The notes under the pieces: model-generated
The model's input: only the letters and a program-made list of their open reading frames with translations
Told to the model about the DNA's origin: nothing
Database searches by the model: none
Position numbers and translations under genes: made by a program
Source of the DNA: Sipunculus nudus
Taxonomy: Eukaryota; Annelida; Sipuncula; Golfingiida; Sipunculidae
DNA: 64,000 bases
Assembly: GCA_026874595.1 (NCBI GenBank)
Contig: CM049316.1
Span: 5,408,339 to 5,472,338, forward strand
Direction: 5' to 3'
Part shown: positions 56,871 through 64,000 of the stretch, in pieces
Position numbering within the stretch: position 1 is the first letter of the stretch
Layout: each line of letters opens with the position of its first letter

Positions 56871-59800
56871 TTAGCAAACCTGTGAGCTTATGCGATGGTG
56901 CTGCGTCATCTGTCGTGCGTCGTGTGTCATGTGTCATGCGTTGTGCGTCGTCTGTACGTTTACCATAGCTATCTCAAAAACGGCAGGAGCTAGCATCACC
57001 AAATTTTTTGCAAATAATAAGTCATCCAAAAAACTATATCGGATTTTGTTTATTTTTTTTCTAACTGCATTTTCTTAGATTTTATAGGGAAAAAGCTAAA
57101 AAAGCTTTAAAAATCTTCTTCTCCGAAACTGTCCAGCCAAATTGTCCAATATTTCACAGAAATGATCCCTGGAACAATCTTTCTCAAGTTTGTTCGAATG
57201 GTTCCAGTTCATAAATTTTTTGCCGAGTTACAGGAGGTTGAACTTTGTTAACTGGGCAAAAAAGCATATTAAAATTTAAATCTCAAAAACGGCTGGAGCT
57301 ATCATCACCAAATTTTATGCCAATGTTGGTCACATAGGTCATATCTGAAATTGAGGTATTGGTGGCGCCACCTGCATCGGCCTTTTTTGTACGGGGTCAT
57401 CAGTGCCTGTATCACACTGAGGGCTACAAAAAACTTCTTCTCTGAAACCATTTGGCCAAAATGTTTAATATCGTACAGAAATGATCCTAGGGTAGTGCTT
57501 TCTGAAGTTTGTTCAAATGGTCTCTTTTCAATGACTTGGCTAAGTTATGGGAAGCTGAATTTAGTCATATGCCATAACAGCCCATTTTAGCTCAGTGGCT
57601 ACAAAGATCTTCTTCTCAAAAACCACTGGGCCAAATTCTTCAATCTCACACATTAATTATCCTCAGATGTTGATAATTCAAGTTTGTTCAAATAGTCTTG
57701 GTTCAGTGCTTTTTAGGTGAGTTACAGGAAGCTGAACTTAGCCAGTTTGCTGTATCTTCCTATATGAGTTATAAACCTGCGAAACCTTTTTCGACTGATG
57801 CCACTGAAGCCAGTTTGTTAAATATTTTACAAGAATAATCCCTACAATAATTCTTATAATAATTGTCATTAATGGTTCCACATGAATGATTTTTGGCTGA
57901 ATTATGGAGATTGAATTGAGTCATTTTACCATATATGTTAGCTGTGTGATGATGTTACATCTAGCCTGGCACCAGTTTATCAGCATCTATTACATCATTC
58001 CACTAGACATTTAGATTTCAGGTTATCTTTGGTTAGTACTGACAAGAAAATTTGTTAAAAGCTTTAAAAAAAAAATTAGATTTATGATTTAAGTTATTCA
58101 TCATACCAGGCAATGTTACAATCATGGATATTCAGCTCTCTGTGGCTATATAAAGACAACTGTACTTGGATGATAAATTATTGGTATCCCTATTCAACTT
58201 AATTCAAGAATTTGCCATCAATGGGATATATCTGTATTTTAATTTTGCATTCAGTATGCATCTGTAATGATTTTACATATATTCCTGATTTTTTTTATAA
58301 AAAATCAGCTGAAAAGCATTTTGTATTGGGAAAATAAATTTCAAAGTTATTTCAAGTAGGGACCATTTTGTGTACAGATGGCAGCACTTGGTTTACCATG
58401 GGCAGATTGCCAGTGCCTTGATGTTGGCCATTAGCCAAGATGATGTCAGCTCTATAAATTGTTTTGGCACAGTGCCAGGATTGGAAGAAGTGCAGCCAGG
58501 TGTAGGTCAAGAGTTCACTCAGTGCAGTAGCTGCATTCTATTTATAGCTTTGGCAGACTGCTCACTGCATCATATTTGGCACCAAAGTTCAGTCTGAATC
58601 TATTTATAGCTTTGGCAGACTCAGATTATGCAACAGGTCAAGATTTCACTCAATGCAGCCAGGTACAGGTCAAAAGTTCACTCAGTCTAGCCAGGTGCAG
58701 GTCATGAGTTCACTCAGTGCAGTAGCTTCAGGCAGCAATTTGTCACAGGTCACTTGGGGGCAACTGCCTTACTCACCTAAGCCTTGTCAGCCCAGTGCAT
58801 CAAACTCTGGGGAAGTTTGATGTATTGGACTGATATTTTGACCTGTCTATGCGTCTTTAATGGTATTCTCATTTACAAGACAGGTGGTGCCACCTACATT
58901 GACTTTTGCAGTGTATGCACCTGCTTATTTCTACAGAGGAATTTGATACATCAGCCTAAAATTGGGCATGTTTATACATATCGGGTAGCTTTATAGTGTA
59001 CAAGACTGGTGGCGCCACCTACAATAATTTTTGCACAGTGTATGTCCCTGCTTATTTCACAGGAAGGGTTTGACATATCAGTCTGACATTGGGCATATGT
59101 ATATATCTCTTCGTTGTATATGAGACTGGTGGTGCCAGCTAGAATCATTGTATCCACCAAAACAAAGTTTTGTGAATACTATGTTTTTAGTCGGAAGCCG
59201 ACGCTGCCGCCTTAGCTGCATAGGTTTCCGGAGAACTCCTCCTTAACCACTGGGCAGAATTTTTTAAAATTTGGAATTATGATCGGTCACATGTGAACTG
59301 CTGTGCCCTCATTTTTGGTTGACCTCTGACCTTTCCCCTCTGCCCAGCGTCCATTTTTGTGTCTGTTTCCACACATACACCCCCATATCTCAGGAACCGT
59401 TTGACCGATAAGGCTAAAGATTTTGCACAAATGTAGCCCTTGGAAAGCTTTATAACATACACTAAAATGGTGGTGCCACCTGCAACCATTTTTGCACAGC
59501 ATCCATCTGTTCATCTGCCTTGGGATAAAAACACTCATATCTCTGCATTGGTTAGACTTATACACCTGAAATTTTGCATGTGTATACATCCTTGACAGCT
59601 TTCTTGATTTTATGACAGGTGGCGCCACCTACATTCATGTGTAAGCTGCAGACATCCAAGATATATCTCAGGAACCGTTTGACCAGTTGGGCCAAAATTT
59701 TGCATGTGTATAGATCTCCCATAGCTCTTAATCATACCCAAAACTGGTGGTGCCACCTGCAACTATTTTTGCACAGCGTCCATCTGTTCATCTGCCTACG

Positions 59801-61059
59801 GATAAAATCACTCATATTTTGGCAGTGGTTTGACTTATCCACCTGATATTTTGCAGGTTTATACATTCTTGACAGCTTTCTTGATTTTATGACAGGTGGC
59901 GCCACCTACATTCAAATTTACGCTGCATTTGACCGATTGGGCAAAAATTTTGCATGTTTATAGATCTCACATAGCTCTTTATCATATGCCAAACTGGTGG
60001 CGCCACCTGCAGTCATTTTTGCACAGCATCCATCTGTTTGTTTGCCGTTTGATAAAATCACTCATATCTCGGCAGTGGTTTGACATATCTGCCTAAAATT
60101 TTGCAGGTTTATACATCTTGGATAGCTTTCTGGATTTTGTGGCAGGCAGTGCCACCTACATTTATGTATACGCTGCAGACATTCAGGCTTATATCTCAGG
60201 ACTGGTTTGACATATTCCCCTGAAATTTTGCATGTGTAAAGATCTCACAAAGCTCTTAATCATTCACAAAATTGATGGCGCCACCTGCCACCATTTTTGC
60301 ACAGCATCCTTCTGTTTGTTTGCTGTGGGCTAAAATCACTCATATCTCAGTAGTGGTGTGACTTATCTGCCTAAAATTTTACATGTTTATACATCTTGGA
60401 TAGCTTTCTCGATTTTGTGGCAGGTGGTACCACCTATATTTATGTATACGCTGCAGACATTCAGGCTTATATATCAGGACTCCAGGTTTGACATATCCCC
60501 CTGAAATATGCATGTTTATAGATCTCACATATCTCTCAATCATACACACAATTGATGGCGCCACCTGCCACCATTTTTGCACAGGGTCCGTCTGTTTGTC
60601 TGCCGTGGGCTAAAATCACTCATATCTCAGTAGTGGTTTGACTTGTCTGCCTAAAATTTTACATGTTTATACATCTTGGACAGCTTTCTGGATTTTGTGG
60701 TAGGTGGCGCAACCTACATACACATTTCGGCTGCAGACATCCAGGCTATTATGCAACACACCTCACTCTATTTCCCCTTGCCACTCAATCCATGCCTCGC
60801 TTCACCTTTCCTACTCTGATTTTGGTGGATACACGTAGTCGCTTGTTGACTACCCATATACTAGTTTTTGTGTTGTGTGCACCCATGCCAGAATTCAGCA
60901 GTGATGTTTGTTTAATTGTTTCTTGTTCTAAGTGTTTAGTACTTGCATTGTTCATATGCATGTTACACATGTTCTTGAAAAGTAATGATCCAGCATTGAA
61001 GCATTATATGTGGTGTAATCTCATTGCACAGGTTCGCATTAGGCCTGTAGGCCTTGTTT
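56871..61059 (+). mobile_element. Family D hairpin-ended repeat, copy D3, carrying A5
   Basis: Starts TTTTTAGCAAACCTGTGAGC with a GTCGTGCGTCGTG head. Ends CACAGGTTCGC, hairpin AGGCCTGTAGGCC, TTGTTT at 61059. Collinear with D1 throughout, including GGTGGCGCCACC at 57361-57372 and CACTCAGTGCAG repeats at 58500-58725. A5 is inserted at 59149-60865; removing it restores continuity with D1. Confidence 0.75.
59149..60865 (+). mobile_element. Family A hairpin-ended repeat, copy A5
   Basis: Start TGTATCCACC with 5' hairpin; 3' end has a GGTGGATAC subterminal motif, hairpin (GTCGCTTGTTGAC) and CTAGT. At least eight palindromes of the GGTGGCGCCACC type with alternating spacing. Inserted into D3 at a T-run; comparison with D1 fixes the boundaries to within a few T residues. 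A 166-codon frame at 60663-61163 crosses the boundary of A5 and D3 and is meaningless. Confidence 0.78.
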
Positions 61060-62673
61060 ATATTGAACCGCATTTGCTTATATTATCTTTTCGTATTCAT
61101 TTTATTTTTTTCCAATTGCATTGTTTTTATTTAAGTTCATACTTCATGTTAATTATAAATTGATTCTACCTAGTATTCCATTCAATGTAAAGAAACTAAT
61201 ACCTGATATACCTGATTACAAATACGCCATTAATATTTCTGTAAATAGTAGGAAACACTGGCTCTCTTGATTTATCCATATATACGTTCACAACCCAGGA
61301 AGACATAACCTAGAAAAGGTCCTCAGGTCTTGAGAATGTGTGTTTGGGGGGGGGGGGGAGGGGAAGTCTAGGCTACAAAAATTGTCTGGAAATCCATGAA
61401 AAATGGTTACAGTGACTGAAATAGGGAGGGTCCAAAACCACCCTAAAGCCCTCCCCTCCCCCCCCCCCCCCTTTCGATCTGCTACTGTAGTAACATCACA
61501 GTTAAATTGTCATAAAACAATGGGTAAGCATTTTCACTGTGCTTGCAAATTGCTAATTGGATGCGAGATACACACTGGGACCATTGTGTTTGTAGGCTGC
61601 GCGTGGATGAGACATGGGAGGAGGGTGATTTACACAGCCCAAGAACAAATCTAGCACATTGTTCACCTGTGCCTAGCATCTCAAACAAAGAGACAGGTGT
61701 TTTGCCCCACGACAGGTGCACCACTATCAGTCCACTGATAAGAAAGATAATTGATAAACTATATGTCCTTGTATTTGTCAACTTCCTGTCTTGAAGGGGC
61801 TTGTTTAAATTACAATGTTTATTAATCTGAAGTGCCTGTCAATTTAAGGACTTCTCAGTCATTTGAATTTACTGAATTACAAATTTTTTCTTTTAATGAC
61901 ACTTAGGTATAACCTGGAAGTTCTGTCACCTTTTTCTTGACTGATTTTAAATGTTTATTTAAATGTATTTATTACGACAAATTATTTCAGGGGTGTAATG
62001 TCATAAGCATTCAAGTTTGAAAGTTGTAATGTAATTGTAACAATTAAATTCCTAAGTTATGTTTATATAGCCAGTGTTCAATGCAATTAAATGATTAAAC
62101 CATTTTTTTTGTTTACTTGTGCTGGCATTGGTGATAGTGCATTGATACAACAGTCTCTAAATTATTGTTCCTGTAAATGTGATTTGATCAAACTTTTGCC
62201 ATGCGACACTACATGCATAGATAAAGCTGTTGAGATGCCAAAGAGACTAAAGTTTAAACAGATGTTCATCTGTGTACTGGGGCATCTTATATGGTTATCA
62301 TGCGGGTTTTATTTTTGCAATAATTTCCGTTTCACAAATATTGCAAATTTTTAACAACACAAACAAAGCTTCTCCTGATGCTCTCACCAGTTAGTGCGTG
62401 TACTCTGCTCTCACAATGTATATTTGACAGCCATCACATGGAAATCTTTGCCAGACACTGAGTATATATGTCTTATTAAGCGTCCTTTCAGATACACTTA
62501 ATTTTGTAACTTTGTGTACCAGCACAGAGAAATGTGTATTTCAATGTGTATATGTGTATAATGTGTATATACAAATGTATATTTGTGCATTCTATATGCA
62601 CTCAATCATGTTATATCATACATCATATTTTTCAGCAATGGCCCTAGCCTTTATTTTATATCTTTAATACTTT
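61060..62673. other. Noncoding DNA with G/C runs and a GATA/E-box cluster
   Basis: A G-rich run (61346-61363) and a C-rich run (61452-61471) are inverted copies. Further on, two CAGGTG E-boxes and four GATA-type sites lie at 61694-61757. No exon recognised. Confidence 0.4.
61694..61757. promoter_or_regulatory. Possible regulatory cluster: two CAGGTG boxes and four GATA sites
   Basis: CAGGTG at about 61694 and 61714, then CTATCAG, TGATAAG, AGATAA and TGATAA between 61724 and 61757. Clustered E-box and GATA motifs are typical of animal enhancers, but short motifs like these also occur by chance in AT-rich DNA. Confidence 0.25.
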
Positions 62674-63507
62674 TTAGCAAACCTGTGAGCTTATGCCATG
62701 GTGCCGCATCGTCTGTATGTTAACCATAGCTATCTCTAAAACAGCAGGAGCTAGCATTACCAAATTTGTTGCAAATATCAGTCATCTGAAAAACTATATC
62801 GGATTTTATTTTTTTTTTTTCTAACTGCATTTTCTGATATTTTATAGGGAAAATGATAAAGAATTTTAAAATATCTTCTTCTCCAAAACTGTCCAGCCAA
62901 ATTGTCCAGTTTTTTACAGAAATGATAACTGGAATAATCTTTCACAAGTTTGTTCGAATTGTTTCAGTTTGGAGATTTTTGGCCGAGTTACAGGAGGTTG
63001 AACTTAGTCATCTGTCCAAAAAAGCAAACTAAAATTAAAATCTCAGAAACGGCTTGAGCTGTCATCAGCAAATTTTACCCCACTGTTTGTCACATATGTC
63101 ATATCTGAAATTGAGGTATTGGTGGTGCCACCTACATTTATCTGTTTTTTTTACAAATGAAAATGTAATTTTGAGATATTCTAGCTTATACACTGTTTTA
63201 TGATGAAATTGTTAAGCTGATTGGTTCAAACTTTACAAGAATTATTCTATGGTAGGGTTCTGCCAGTTTTATTAGAATAGATTGGGTAAATGCAGTTTTA
63301 AAAAAGCAGTGTAGCCAATTGAAAAAGGCTTTCTGTGTTTGAAAACAGCTTTGACAACATGCCCAGTTCCAGCAGCCAAGTCAAGAGGTCAACCAGGCGG
63401 GGGGCATCTAGACACAGCATCTAGACACTTTGTCTAGACACAGAATGCCCAGTTTAGAACTATTAGAACTATATCTTTCAACTGTTTGAAAAAACTTGGT
63501 TTGCATT
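62674..63507 (+). mobile_element. Family D repeat, copy D4, 5' part
   Basis: Starts TTTTTAGCAAACCTGTGAGC. Collinear with D2, including GGTGGTGCCACC at 63121-63132 and a CTAGACAC cluster at 63407-63440. It stops at 63507, where D5 begins. Confidence 0.65.
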
Positions 63508-63959
63508 TTTAGTGAATCTGTGAGCTTATGCAATGGTGTGGCGTCGTCTGTCTTCCGTCGTCCATCGTGTGTCATAGCTATCTCAAAAAGGGCAGGAGCT
63601 AGCATCACCAAATTTTTTGCAAAAAATTTGTCATCTAAAAAATTCTATGGGATTTTGCTTTTTCTTTGGCTAGCTGCATTTTCATAGATTTTATAGGACA
63701 GAAGCTAAAAAACATTTTAAAATGTTCTTCTTCGAAACCATGCTGCCAAATTGTCCATTCATCTGTCCCAATAATCCTCCCTGGCAAAAGGAACATATCC
63801 AAAATATCCTGACTGATATACATCCTAGTTTTAAAATGTCCTAGTCCATTTTGTTGAAATCATAATGACTAAGGTAGATATGCAGGACATAAGAGGATCA
63901 ATATTAAATTTTAAAAATAAACGTCCATTCATTCGCATTAGGCCTGTAGGCCTTGTTTT
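63508..63959 (+). mobile_element. Family D repeat, copy D5 (short)
   Basis: Starts TTTTTAGTGAATCTGTGAGC and ends AGGCCTGTAGGCC, TTGTTTT at 63959. Only the head and tail of D are present (~450 bp). The single 3' end may belong to D4, with D5 representing a nested 5' fragment. Confidence 0.55.
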
Positions 63960-64000
63960 AATTTTTGTTTTTAAACCAGGAAAACTAAGAGAAATGAAAA

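Noticed and set aside
60663-61163. 166-codon plus-strand frame
   Set aside because: Crosses the A5 end, the D3 tail and unrelated flank. No protein could be conserved across that junction.

Overview
The window looks like nuclear DNA of an invertebrate animal, most likely a lophotrochozoan such as a mollusc. It is AT-rich and intron/intergenic in character, with no operons, rRNA, tRNA or CRISPR. It is packed with repeats that begin and end in hairpins and carry tandem-repeat cores, an organisation known from bivalve HINE/pearl-type elements. The exact species cannot be read from the sequence.

Only one host coding segment is convincing: a 105-bp exon on the minus strand (7361-7465) with a good acceptor, a good donor and symmetric phase-1 ends. 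It encodes a zinc finger with the spacing of the N-terminal CCHC finger of BCL11-type transcription factors (C-x2-C-x14-H-x4-C). No partner exon could be identified, so most of the remaining 63 kb is probably intron or intergenic DNA of this gene. Most longer open frames lie inside repeats and are chance frames.

The main content is a set of at least four terminally defined repeat families, here called A, B, C and D. Each starts with a short sequence that reappears inverted just inside the 3' end. Each then has a 3' hairpin and ends in CTAGTT or CTTGTTT. A related copy acts as an empty-site comparison and shows family A entering a T-run without target duplication. This architecture fits non-autonomous Helentron/HINE rolling-circle transposons; no Rep/helicase ORF is present. 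A: 1151-2736(-), 10802-12002(+), 40887-42339(+), about 49195-49989(+), 59149-60865(+). B: 3655-7122(-), 12763-14210(-), 15683-18140(-). C: 8345-8417(-), 15516-19342(-), 19533-20754(-), 20755-22435(-), 28450-30302(+), 33424-35273(+), a 3' end at 39448-39478(+), 43981-45278(+), 48010-54656(+), 50901-54136(+). D: 8418-9170(-), 35279-37868(+), 48312-50162(+), 56871-61059(+), 62674-63507(+), 63508-63959(+). They are nested in one another. All four share the 12-bp palindrome GGTGGCGCCACC or close variants inside otherwise different bodies, and some C elements carry B-like TGACCTTTGACCT bodies, so cores appear to have been exchanged between termini.

Other mobile-element remains: a pogo/Tigger-like DNA transposon (9864-12231) with a decayed CENP-B-like N-terminus; broken Ty3/Gypsy pieces on the minus strand in the order gag, zinc knuckle, protease, RT (32513 down to 28030), split by a C element; a SAM-like transposon ORF fragment (32760-33377); a LINE reverse-transcriptase scrap (22438-22617); a 434-bp MITE (16054-16487); and two inverted-repeat elements (23936-24555 and 25932-26319). 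Five long AT microsatellites, a GT run, and 29-bp and 66-bp minisatellites (55120-56330) complete the picture.
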